This document shows, piece by piece, positions 43,938 through 54,480 of a stretch of DNA of 64,000 bases. The translations under genes were made by a program, and so were the position numbers. The stretch comes from Metallyticus violacea (taxonomy: Eukaryota; Arthropoda; Insecta; Mantodea; Metallyticidae), in NCBI GenBank assembly GCA_030762175.1, contig CM060833.1:166011001-166075000 (forward strand), written 5' to 3'. The notes under the pieces are model-generated. The model made no database searches and was not told the DNA's origin. It saw nothing but the letters and a program-made list of their open reading frames with translations. The stretch's first letter is position 1, and every line of letters starts with the position of its first letter.

Positions 43938-44392
43938 TAAAGGCCAACAAACATTAAGACATAGATTGTAATAGCCCTTATCTGTTATATGAAATCTATA
44001 CAAATGAGCTTACTATATTTATGTGATTTAAAACGTGTTGCCAACGAAAATATGTTATTTGAAACGACATTATCTGACATTATAACATATCCAAATGAAC
44101 TTGTTAAATTTATATGATTAAAACATTTTATGAATAAATGTTTGGAGCTTTAAATCCATATTATGGCATTTATCTTAGGTAATAACATAAGTAAATGGAT
44201 TGCTTAAATTAACATAGCTAAATAGCTATTACTATGGATTGTATGTTGCTTTATATGGACCATTATATCCTTTACGCAATATACAAATATGTTAAAATGA
44301 ACTTATTAAAATAATATTGGTAAACAACTGCTATCAATGAGTGTTTAGGGCCTTAAGTGGATATTTTCCGTTTCATTCTATACAAATATTCC
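43938..44392 (+). repeat. Degenerate tandem repeat, unit about 95 bp
   Basis: Phrases like ATACAAATGAACTTATTAAA followed by ATTTATATGATTAAAAC recur at about 43993, 44091, 44186 and 44281. The intervening parts also align loosely (ATTATAACATATCC, ATTATATCCTTTACGC). Roughly five diverged units. The divergence suggests an old, non-homogenised satellite remnant. Confidence 0.6.
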
Positions 44393-45364
44393 CCAAGATT
44401 CCTTGTCTTTGGTCACCGAGCATTTTCTTTGCTCCAATTTGCTTATTTAACTTGAAACATTAAACTTTCCAAACTTCTGCATTCTTGATCACACCAATCA
44501 TTATATCTTTAATTTTATTCCTCCACTCTAAAAGCATACTATTGCATGCCCATTTAAGCAGAATTCTAATAAAAATAACGCCTCTCCAACTTTGTCTAGT
44601 TCGATTTAAGGATTAATTCCATGGACACACAATCCTAACATTACAGACTTCATGCGAGGTAAGAGGAAATAAAACTCTCCAGCCTGGGCTTGATTCCACC
44701 TTTATCTATCCACTTTCTTGCCCAATTCCCCTTTGTTTGAATATAAATCTTTCTTGCAGCAACTGAGGAAATTCTGATACATTTCTTCTCTCTTACGGAA
44801 AGAGAAACTTTTATAGGATTTTTTCTGCGACTTTTAGTTACATTCAATTAATTTTCTTTAAAGTGCCATGTCTTTTCAATACATTGTTGAAAATTTAACG
44901 ATAGCACTGCTCTGAGTGTTTATAATGGCAAATATCTACAAAACGTTGCGCATCCTAACTCTCCCGTACCTAAACCAGGACAGAACCATAGAAAAAAGTT
45001 TGGGTATGTGATAAATGTATTCACTCCATGATCAACATTTACGGTAACCCTTTGAAATGCCCACATTTTCATTTAAAAAATAGTTTAGCTCTGATCTGAA
45101 ATTTTAATTTATTGACACTTTCTCGTGTTCTTCAAGATTAACTCGAGAGATAGGAGATGTGCTGCACGGCTGATATAACCACATGGTAATTCTGCAAGAT
45201 TAAAATTAGGCGACGAAGTACAAAATATGAAAATAGATGTTCTACTTTATACAAATATTCAAGTTGCTAATATCTGATAGTTGCTTATATTTGTATTCAA
45301 TCTGCAATTCGACGTACACCCGGTGGCAGTGGAGAAATTGAAAGGTTAATGTTCATAGCTTGTA
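44393..45364. other. Unassigned AT-rich stretch
   Basis: No gene, terminus or repeat was recognised. Confidence 0.4.
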
Positions 45365-45870
45365 CTTACTTAATTAAATACATTTCGATGTAATAATGCA
45401 CGTCAACATTATTAAATACTTTTCAAATTAAGTAAATATATATTCATTAAATGAATACAATACACGTCGACCTGTTTAAATACGTTTCAACGTAATTAAA
45501 TACATCTCAATCTGACTGAATATATGTCACACTGATTCAATACATGTCAACTTGACTAAATACATTTAACCTAATTAAATACAATTTAATACAATTAAAT
45601 GCTACATGTCAATAAAATACATTTAAAAGCATTTCAATCTTATTAAATACATTTCAGCGTAAGTAAATACATGCCAGCCTAACAAAATATATGTAAACCT
45701 ATTTAAATGCGTGAAACAAATGCCAACCTGATTAAATACATTTCGCTGCAATTAAATGCAGTCATCTTTATTAATTACTTTTCAAATTAAGTAAATATAT
45801 ATCATCCTAATGAATATGATACACGTAAACCTGTTTAAATACATTTCAACGTAATTAAATGTATGTCAAC
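45365..45870 (+). repeat. Minisatellite, unit about 20 bp, with higher-order duplication
   Basis: More than 15 diverged units of the form ATTAAATACATTTCAACCTG. Within it, a block at about 45370-45500 recurs at about 45733-45870. Both contain AATTACTTTTCAAATTAAGT or a near-match, AAATATATAT, GAATA..ATACACGT, CCTGTTTAAATAC and TTTCAACGTAATTAAAT in the same order. Confidence 0.75.
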
Positions 45871-46480
45871 TGGAAAAGTTAACATATGGGCTATAGTACT
45901 TAGCTGTTTCTTAAATAACAATCCTCAGGTAAGTTGTTGCATACATTGTTGATTCTGTTTAAGAACGAACATGTACCCAGGTCAATTCTCTGTATCCTTG
46001 CTTCAATTTTAAATTATGACGGTATACTAAGTGTAAGTCCTTGATACTCCCATGTTCTATAAAGTGCACAAAGTTTTGCTTCTTTGACGTTGCACTTTGC
46101 AACAAGGCCTGTCGGGTCATAGAGGAGAAAACATTTCATATTCTTACTAAGCATTTGAACTCCATCCATAGATGTTAGCTACAATCATATTTTCTAAACT
46201 ACGTATTGAGAAAGAAATTAAATGTTAGCGGATTAAAATAAGATGACGATTTAGTAAATGTGCATTTGTATTCACCATAATAATTATGCTTCAAAAGTAG
46301 CAAATGTTATGAATTGCAAAGAAATGCCAGTTAGCATAGGATTTATAACAGGAAAACAAACATGCATTTGTATGAAATTTCGGTACCAAGTCCATAATCT
46401 ACGCTCACAGTATTGCTGAGATATAAATTTTCTCTTGCCATTTCGCGCATACATAAAAGATGTTATTTCAAAAGTTTATT
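45871..46480. other. Unassigned stretch with a dispersed duplicated segment
   Basis: Contains a segment of about 70 bp (46014-46085; ATGACGGTATACTAAGTGTA, TCTATAAAGTGCACAAAGT) that recurs in the same orientation at 49808-49872, beside family B copy B6. Otherwise AT-rich. Confidence 0.5.
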
Positions 46481-46737
46481 ATTGATTTGTTTAACATCTC
46501 AGATCATCAGCGTCACATTCAGGGCGTGAAACGGCCGACAAATTTCGCTCAGATGCCTCTTCTTTCACGCTTGAGGCTCTTTTACGTGCCGTAAATGTAC
46601 GACATAGGATCCACGGCTTTACTTCCCTTCCGAAGGAAGCCATACTTAGGATTTTTACGCCCGAAAAAATCCACCGACCCTGACCGGGTTTGAACCCGCC
46701 ATCTTGGGACTACGAAAAAAGTTACCATCAGGACCCA
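46481..46737 (-). mobile_element. SINE family I, copy I3
   Basis: Minus-strand copy with a damaged head (the A-box part is reduced to GGTCCTGATGGTAAC, and GGGTTCAAACCCGG is retained). The body is complete (CTAAGTATGGCTTCCTTCGG, GTAAAGCCGTGG, GTACATTTACGGCACG, GGCCGTTTCACGCCCTGAAT, GATGATCTGAGATGTTAAAC). Confidence 0.9.
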
Positions 46738-47378
46738 CTATTTGAAATAATATTTATCTTGGTGACATCACCAATATTGAACTCCTTATAGTTTGTGAAG
46801 TTCTTCAAGATGTTTCAAAATTTCCCAAAGTCTGTGCAGGCTAACAAGAATTTCTATTCTTCTCCAAATGTTGAGGCACAGTCATCCAGGCCTGACCCAT
46901 GCGTGTTGACCTCTCAAGAAATGCGAAATAACAAAATATGAAGAATTACTAAGTTTTATAATAAGATCTGTTCTTTATCTTACAGTCTGGCGTGCAGAAC
47001 ACACAACGGAGCAGCATCCAGCAGACGGCGTGGCCCCGAGTTGCACATTCTCTGTGCAAGGTTGACATAATGCTCTCGCCGACATTTAGCAATAACCACT
47101 CCCCTCGGGTCACGCCATTATTTGCATCTGCACGAGAAAACGTGACGGTGTACCGTTATGCTTGTCCAGGTGTGTTGCGAAGTAGTTCATTTGACAAAAG
47201 CACGTTTATCCACCAACCCTTCTCATTGGATTTAACTTTCCTTACAATGTGTACAATAGCAGGGAAATCTACATTGTAGCAAGGAAGCTCAAGTGTTGTT
47301 GTTATTATTATTATTATTATTATTAATGTTGCTATTTTCATTAAAATTACTGCAAATATATAGCTAACGTTCTAGTTA
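46738..47378. other. Unassigned stretch with (TTA)n tract
   Basis: A GC-balanced part at about 46985-47170 has an open frame without an ATG start. A (TTA)n tract lies at about 47300-47324. Nothing was recognised. Confidence 0.35.
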
Positions 47379-48657
47379 TCGAGGGTAGATCCAAAAGTTT
47401 CCGGCCTCTTCGATAAGGATTATTCCCTTCACAAAATATCCTTATTTCGTATCATACGTTATCTGTTAAGTAAATAATTACTTTAACTTTAGCTCCGCTT
47501 TGTTCAGTTGTTCAGATATAGTTGCATAAATAAGGCTATGTGTAGAAGAATGTGACATGTTCAAAATGGAGTATCGGGCGCTTGTTAAGTTCTTCACGTC
47601 TTACTCCAAATGAAATTAAACAGCGATTGGACGGTGTATATGGGGAAGCACCCCCTCATAGTCTACCATAAAAGAATGGGCCAAACTTTTTCTAATGGGT
47701 CGAAAAAGCTTTGAAGACGAAGAACATGCAGGTCGGCTCTTGGGGGTGCTCACTCCTGAAAACGTCGCTCTTGCGGAAGGAAAAATTATGGAAGACTGGC
47801 GGCTCAAAGTCACAGAAATAGCAGCAAGGTTGCTACCTTTCTAAAATAACAGTCCTTCGAATATTCATCAACATTTAAACATGAATAAGGTTAGTGCAAG
47901 ATGGGTGCCTAAACTTCTTTTCTCAGTTCAAAAGCAGCAACAAGTCATCTGTTATCAAGAATTTTTTGAAGCTCTGTCGTGGCAACGAGAGAGAAGTTCT
48001 GCAAACCATTGTTACAGGAAATAATACTATGGTGCTCTAGTATGATCTCTTGTCCAAAAGAGAATCATTGGAGTGGCGAAAACCTGGCGAAGCACCGCCT
48101 CCAAAGGTCAAGGTCACTCAGTCAACCAAGAAGACATGACCACAATCTTTTGGTACTCTGAAGGAATACTCTTCATTGACTTTAAGGAAAGGAACACACA
48201 GTAAATGGGGAGTAATGTGATGACCTACTGCACAGACTACGTGCTTCGATCAAAGAGAAAAGGCGAGGAAAGCTACTCGTGTGAGCCTTCTTCACGACAA
48301 CGCGCCTGTGTACACAGCTCTTGTTGCAAAGGAAGCTGTGAAGAAATGTGGCTTCAAGGAGATCGACCATCCACCCTACAGTCCAGATCTAGCCCCCAGT
48401 TACTATTTCCTTTTCTCAAAACTCAAGGAGAATCTTCGAAGAAGGAAATTTAAAGTTGACGAAGAAGTGATGGATGATGTTTAAGCCCCTTTTGCAGACA
48501 AGACTTCCGACTATTTGGGGGGGGGGGATTTAAATATTAATTTAAAGATGTGAGAAGTGTATTGCAATAAAGGGTAACTATATTGAAAAGTGAAATATAG
48601 ATTTTGTCTTTATCATACCTAGAAAATAATTAGGTCGGAAACTTGCACCTACCCTCG
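47379..48657 (+). mobile_element. Family B mariner, both ends present (copy B5)
   Basis: 1.28 kb between TA dinucleotides (47377-47378 and 48658-48659). Termini TCGAGGGTAGATCCAAAAGT and, at the right, GGAAACTTGCACCTACCCTCG. This is the only family B copy here with both ends. It lacks the 4-bp insertion found in B1, B2 and B4. Confidence 0.92.
47557..48484 (+). pseudogene. Mariner transposase pseudogene (family B, DD34D)
   Basis: Begins MFKMEYRALVKFF at about 47557. Pieces in shifting frames follow: EIKQRLDGVYGEAP, WAKLFLMGRKSFEDEEHAGR, IMEDWRLKVTEIAARL, the MISCPKENHWSGE section, then LHDNAPVYTALVAKEAVKK and YSPDLAPSYYFLFSKLKENL. It ends VDEEVMDDV-stop. Counting from the Asp of HDNAP to the residue after APS gives 34 between, the mariner DD34D spacing. 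That third position is Tyr (PSYYF) where Asp is expected, so even without frame damage this copy would be dead. The region of the first catalytic Asp is also rearranged. Confidence 0.88.
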
Positions 48658-48734
48658 TACATCGCAAAAATTAAAGACCTCAATTTTCCTTGTAGTCTTT
48701 TACCCTGGGGATTCCATCTAAAAAAATTCCAAGG

Positions 48735-49803
48735 GCAAAAAACAGCATCCATCACACACTTAAATATCCTTCCTCGAAAGTACTTCTTGAGTTTTAAGAA
48801 GAGGAAATAGTCACTGGGAGCTTGAATTGAACTGTAGCTTGGATGGTGGATCTCCTAGAAAGACACGCTTCTTAACAGCTGCCTTTGCAACAAGAGGTGT
48901 GTACACAGGCGCGTTGTCGTGAAGATGGCGCAACCACCACTCAGCTTTCTTCGCATTTTCTCTTTGATGGAAGCACGTAGTCTGTGCAGTAGTCCAGCAT
49001 AGTACTCCCCATTTACTGTGGTGTTCCTCTCCTTGAAATCAATGAAGAATATTCCTTCACAGTCCCAAAAGAATGTGGTCATGGTCTTCTTGGTTGACTG
49101 AGAGGCCTTTAGAGGCGGCGCTTCGCCAAGTTTATGTCTGCCACTCCTTTGATTCTCTTTTGAAAAGTTTCATCTCCTGTAACAATGGTTTGCAGAACTT
49201 CTCTCTCGTTACCATGGCAGAGCTCCAAAAATGCCTGACAACAGATGACTCGTTGCTGCTTTTGAACTGAGGAAAGAAGTATAGGCACTAACCTTATTCA
49301 TGTTTAAATGTTCATGAATAATTCGAAGGACTGATGTTTTAGAAAGGCTCAACCTTGCTGCTATTTCTGTAACTTTGAGTCGCCAGTCTTCCATAATTTC
49401 TCCTTCCACAAGAGCGATGTTTTCAAGAGTGAGTACCTCCAAGGGCCGACCTGTACGCTCTTCGTTTTCAATGCTTTCTCGACACTATCGAAAAAATTCG
49501 GCCCGTTCTTTTACGGTAGAATGTGAGGGGGATGCTTCCCCTTATACACCGTCCAATCGCTGTTTAATTTCATTTGGAGTAAGTGCTTCTTTTGTGAAGA
49601 ACAACTCGAAGCTCCATTTTGAACATGTCACAATCTGCTACACAATGCCTTCTTTATGCAACTATATCTGAACAACTGAACACTGCAGAGCGGAAGTTAA
49701 AGCTGCAATTATTTACTTAACAGATAAGGTTGACACCAGATAAGAATTTTGTGAAGGTGATAATCCTTATCGGCGTGGCCGGAAAGTTATGGACCTCCTT
49801 TTG
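48735..49803 (-). mobile_element. Family B mariner, 3'-truncated and inverted relative to B5 (copy B6)
   Basis: Minus-strand copy whose 5' terminus is at about 49803. It covers most of the gene: MEVLTLENIALVEGEIMEDW, RLSLSKTSVLRIIHEHLNMN, TKKTMTTFFWDCEGIFFIDF, NGEYYAGLLHRLRASIKEK, the DNAPVYTPLVAK section and SYYFLFLKLKK. It stops at about 48735 without a 3' terminus. It has no 4-bp insertion. Together with B5 it forms a tail-to-tail inverted pair with about 77 bp between. Confidence 0.9.
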
Positions 49804-50705
49804 AATAATATGACGGTATGCTAAGTGTAAGTTCTAGATCCTCCCATGCTCTATAAAGTGCACGAAGTCTCTCTCTGCGCCCAGCTGCCAAGGATTCCCA
49901 TTTCGAACCCATTACTTAAATAATGTTGAACACAACGCACAATACAAATGCAATGGCTTTAAGTGGGAAATCTTCTGAAAGACAACTATCAACTTACATT
50001 TTTATATCTGTAATGTTTAAAACACACTATGAATTGTTTAACGGACCACTGTCATATACTTTTTCTACATTCACAAATTACAAACGTGTTTACGTATTTT
50101 CAAGATTTTCCCCTCCCAAATCCACTTAATTGCAAATATATGATCCGCTGTCGATCATAATCGCCATATAGAATCGTTGTATTCATAAAACAAGTATTTA
50201 AAAAAGTATAAAAAGTGGAGCCATTCCAAAGTGTTGTCAATGTATCAGCGGAACAAACAAAGAAACCTTTAAATGGAGCGCAAGTCATTTGATATGGAAG
50301 GCAGTGTACTAGCCACGCATCTGCCTGTTGTGCACAAGGTGCCTCAATCCGGAAGCAATTCCGGTTGTGAAGGAGTCTGGCCCCGTATTTTGATATAAGA
50401 GGATGGCGAAGCTAATTGGAGCCTGTCGGAGTATGTGGGAGGAGACGAGTTGGACGACCTAGATACCGTCAGCCATATCGAGTATTAGGAACTAGTTCCG
50501 GATTCCTCCAGCGCCAAGATGATGGACCCACAACATCCTTGGTCCAGTCGTTCGAGAGCCTAACCCACTTATTGACACGTAACGCTTGCGCCCTCTAGCG
50601 GTGCATATTTTACTTATGTACAGTTTGTACATTTATTGGCTGCTCTCTAGATGTGAGAGCAGTGATCATTTCTTTACAAAACAGCCAGATGACATCAGGC
50701 TTATA
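49804..50705. other. Unassigned stretch
   Basis: Starts with the duplicated segment shared with 46014-46085. GC-richer at about 50270-50600, including a perfect short inverted repeat (CCGGAAGCAATTCCGG, about 50349). No family was recognised. Confidence 0.4.
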
Positions 50706-51982
50706 CGAGGGTCATACTGAAAATAGTAAGCAAGAATTTTTAAACCTCTTAATATTTAGTTTTAGATAAACCAAGTACATCATCGTTATCTGCAGACTTT
50801 TCTCTCACTTTTCAACACAGTCTCCATTTCTTTGCACACATTTTCCCCATTGTTTTGCAAGTTTGAAAATACCCCTACGAAAGAACTCCGTTCCAGCTGC
50901 ACGAAGACATTGACGCACTGCTTTCCGAATATCCTCCAGCGTCTCGTAGTGTTGGCCTCGCATCTGTTCCTTAACAGAACCAAAAAGATGGTAGTCGGAG
51001 GGGGCCAAGTCTGGACTGTAGGGAGGACGTGGAAGGATTTTTCACCCAAATGTTCTGATATTCTCCATTGTGAAACGGGCAGTGTGAGGACGCGCATTAT
51101 CCTGTTGCAGGATGATATTCCTTCCAGGTCGCTTATCGCCTAATGCACGATGGAGCTTCCAAAGTGTCTGGATATAGCGGGCAGCATTTATAGTTTGTCC
51201 AGGTTCAAGAAAATCAACCAGAATGCAACCCTGTGCATCCCAGAAGACACTATCCATAACCTTACCAGCAGATCGCACTGTCTTCGCTTTCTTCTTCTTC
51301 ATCGATGCCGAATCCAAATGATGCTATTCCACACTGGCGTTTTGTTTCAGGCTGGTAATGATGGAACCAGTTTTCATTGCTCGTCAAAAAAAGCATCGGC
51401 TTCATTTTGAAATCTCTGAAGATGGTTATTCTCTAAAGTTTGTGGTCTTCGGTCAATAATCGTGGGACCCAACGGGCACAAACTTTTCGATAACCTAAAT
51501 ATTTTATCATTTGTTGCACTGCACTGTGTCCTGCTACAAGTTTTGCAGCGATTTCATCCTCAGTGATCACCTGTCTTCTCTAATGAGCTCATCAACTCTT
51601 TCCTTGTTGCAGTTCGCTGGCGACCGCTACGAGGCTCATCTTGAATACTCATTTTCTCATCTTTGAAATGTTTCACCCCTCTCCTAACACTGCTAGTACC
51701 CATGCAGACATCTCCATAGGCACGTTGAAGTCTGAGGTGAATTCAGCAGCAGATTTTCCCTCTTTAACAATGAATTCAATAACAATACGCTGTCGAAACG
51801 GAACATTGATGTGCGCCATTTTGGAAACACTGCTTGTGGTTACATGATAGAAGCTAATGACGCCACAATATTTCAGCATGTGGTGTAAAGTCTGTAGGTT
51901 ACAAACCTGCAGCCCTATTAGTTACATTGTTGGAATTTGAATTTTAACAATGGGTTGCTCACTACTTTCAACATGACCCTCG
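50706..51982 (-). mobile_element. Family E mariner, both ends present
   Basis: 1.28 kb between TA dinucleotides (50704-50705; 51983-51984). The left end is CGAGGGTCATACTGAAAATA and the complement of the right end is CGAGGGTCATGTTGAAAGTA, giving an inverted repeat of about 25 bp. The gene lies on the minus strand. Confidence 0.93.
50800..51822 (-). pseudogene. Mariner transposase pseudogene (family E, DD34D)
   Basis: Starts near MAHINVPFRQRIVIEFIVKE (helix-turn-helix) and continues through SAAEFTSDFNVPM and a frame-shifted middle. It then reads KVMDSVFWDAQGCILVDFL, QTINAARYIQTLWKLHRAL, IILQQDNARPHTARFT (second catalytic Asp), a TGA, and LPRPPYSPDLAPSDYHLFG (third catalytic Asp). It ends LRAAGTEFFRRGIFKLAKQW. 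Counting across the TGA gives 34 residues between the second and third Asp. The first catalytic region (usually TGDE) lies in the shifted part near 51330-51400. Several stops and frame changes make it inactive. Confidence 0.9.
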
Positions 51983-51984
51983 TA

Positions 51985-52898
51985 GTACGACAAACTGGAC
52001 TGCTATTTAATCGTGTTGTAGGATTGAGAAGATACAGAATGAGTTCCGGGGTTAAAAATACATTTTTTACCCTAAATCTCCAGAGTTTTCTGTTTGAAAA
52101 CTTCTGTTACTTAAATTGTAATAGAACTTTTATATTTTATTTTTTAAATTATTCAAGCTGAGATGTAATATTACATCTTTAGAGGCGGGTTTTCCCAAGT
52201 TTATTTTAATGCTCATGAAATATTTTCTCAGCTTTGAGCTGATGTAGGAATAAAAAATGGCAGGATTGATTTAAAATATTTACTGTAACACACGAAAAAG
52301 TTTAATACGCCAGCAAATTTTGTCTGCGTTATAACCGTAAGTTAAAAAAAAAAATAAATAAATAAATAAAAAAATAAAAAAACCGTAGCATCAGTGATTA
52401 TGCAAAGGTTCTGTAAAAATATCAACATTTTACCTTTTAATTTTTTTACGACTCCGCATCAGAAAAGGAAACAACCCTTTATGTATCCGAGGAAAATGCT
52501 TCTTTCAACTTTATTCTTTTATAGCTTTGGAGTAAACTTGAAGAGGCTCTTCAATTAGAAAATAATAAGTGTAAGGTGAAAACGCAATGCTGCAAGGAGT
52601 TGCTATTATGTCATCTAAAGGCGCATTCCTTCTCATATCATGTACATGACGCAATGCAGAATCGTCAGGTCGCGACTCCAGGAAATGTCACCTCGACCGC
52701 ACGGCGCCTAGACTTCACACATTTCGTAACACAATGAAAATGTCACAAAGAGCCAAACTTTCTCATCGCAAGGGAATCCAGCTATTTTACCATTGACCAA
52801 CTGCAATTCGAAACATCCATCTGCGTGATAAGTGACACATCATCAATCAAATGATGAACACTAAGAATGAAATGAAATACGCAGTCAACCTGGATGAA
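51985..52898. other. Unassigned AT-rich stretch
   Basis: Contains A/AAAT-rich simple sequence (about 52345-52381) and a GC-richer patch (about 52660-52710). No gene was recognised. Confidence 0.4.
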
Positions 52899-53194
52899 TT
52901 TTTTTAATTGATTTATTGATGGACGGTCTTTAGCATCTCAGGTCATAAGCGTCCCATGCAAATCAGGGCGTGAAAAGGCCGACAACTTTTACCCAGAGGC
53001 CTTTCTTTCAGGCTTGAGGTTCTTTTTCGTGCCGTAAATGTACGACACGGGATCCACGGCATTACTTCCCTTCCGAAGGAAGCCATACTTAGGATTTTTA
53101 CGTCCGAAAAAAATCCATTGATCCTGGCCGGGTTCGAACCCGCGATCTTGGGTTTAGGAGGCAAGTATGGTTACCACTACATCACCAGGAGCGA
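52899..53194 (-). mobile_element. SINE family I, copy I4
   Basis: Full minus-strand copy: TCCTGGTGATGTAGTGGTAA, GGGTTCGAACCCGG, complete body, tail AATTAAAAAAA. The family is well preserved here, so this copy is useful for a consensus. Confidence 0.93.
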
Positions 53195-53767
53195 TAGTCT
53201 TAGAAGACAAACACGCATTAAACTTCTTTGTTGTATACTATGCGACATAACAACACAGAATCACATTGAAACTATTACGATAAGGCACAGAGGCGCTGCC
53301 CTATATGAAACCCCCTCTATCTTCCTCTCGGCGCGACAGCCCAATGCGGGCCTAAGCCTACCTGAGCGACAGCCTTGCTATCTCCGGTAGAGGGCAATTT
53401 TGCAGTATCAGTCACCGATATCTGGCCGGTCATCATTATAGGCTTTCAAAAAACTCAAATCACACTGAACAAATTCTAGGGCACTTGTGTAAACATACAA
53501 ATATTAGCAGCGTTCAGAATATAAAAATAATATCAGGAATATGCGTGTTTTTGTGCCGGTTTTACAGCAGGGAAGGCACAGGATTGTAACAACGAAAGAC
53601 TTCATTCAATAAGCACTTTTCCAAGAGCGCAATCAACCCCATTAGTAACTTGTACTTGCTTATCACAGGTAAAACAAATGAAAATCCAACGATAATGAAT
53701 TGAATCTCCTTGTAAATAGGGGACTAAAAACTAAATTATAGTATTAACTCACTTCATTATTATTATT
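53195..53767. other. Unassigned stretch
   Basis: GC-richer at about 53280-53430 (CTCTCGGCGCGACAGC and CTCCGGTAGAGGGC). No feature was recognised. Confidence 0.35.
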
Positions 53768-53817
53768 TTATTGATTTATTTATGGACGCTCTTTAACATC
53801 TCAGGTCATAAGCGTCC
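53768..53817 (-). mobile_element. SINE family I, 3' fragment (I5) fused to a family A element
   Basis: Only the last 50 bp of the SINE (TTATGGACGCTCTTTAACAT, CTCAGGTCATAAGCGTCC). It joins the family A copy at GTCC, a 4-bp overlap shared by both partners. The join is a deletion or recombination joint and not a normal insertion. Confidence 0.85.
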
Positions 53818-54480
53818 TCAGCGATTGCAGCACATGCTGTTTCAATTTCTTCCCGAAGTGCTGTCAGTGTAGCTGGTTTTCTACGGTATACAACATTCTT
53901 AAGAGTTCCTCATCCAACGGAGTTAGGTCCGGAGAACGCGGTGGAAACTCAATCGGATCTCTTCGTCCTATCCACTGCCTTGGATAGTGCCTAGGATAGT
54001 ACCATGGGTCCAGTGCACGAGGCTTGTTGCTGTGCGAGGTCTCCCAGATCTGCCCTTGTGAACATCGCATACGGAACCACGAGTCTCTAAAGCGTGCAAT
54101 TGTTTCTCGCGTTGGCGGTTCTGTTCTGTACACACTCATCTCCATTGCCTTTGAACTTCAACAACATTCTTGGTTTTCCAATACCACTTCAAAATTGCTT
54201 TCCGCTGTTCAAACGACAATCTTTTGTTGTAGCAACGCTATCATAATATATGTGAAAAAAATCAATATTCACGATAATTATAAATAACACAAAAATAATA
54301 TATTTTGAATTAAAAATCTCATTTTATTCTTAAAACATAAAGGGATTATAAATAACACAAAAAAATCACATCTGTTTACAGAACATCACACTACACATTA
54401 CTGTTGTTTTTCGGTCTAACTTTGAAATATATTAAATAGATATCTACTGTGAAAGTGTGTATACATTTTGGCAACCTCGG
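53818..54480 (-). mobile_element. Family A element, 3' end lost (copy A7)
   Basis: Minus-strand copy whose 5' terminus is at 54480 (GAGGTTGCCAAAATGTATAC in complement). It contains RTEPPTRETIARFRDS, a deletion, RQWIGRRDPIEFPPRSPDLT and the LREEIETAC start, ending at the SINE I5 joint. The start codon is lost (ACAACAAAAGATTGTCG). About 118 bp of AT-rich DNA with a 19-bp internal direct repeat (ATTATAAATAACACAAAAA at 54277 and 54345) interrupts the 5' unit. Confidence 0.9.

Noticed and set aside
45365..45870. CRISPR-like array
   Set aside because: Units are adjacent and degenerate with no spacer structure, and the DNA is eukaryotic.
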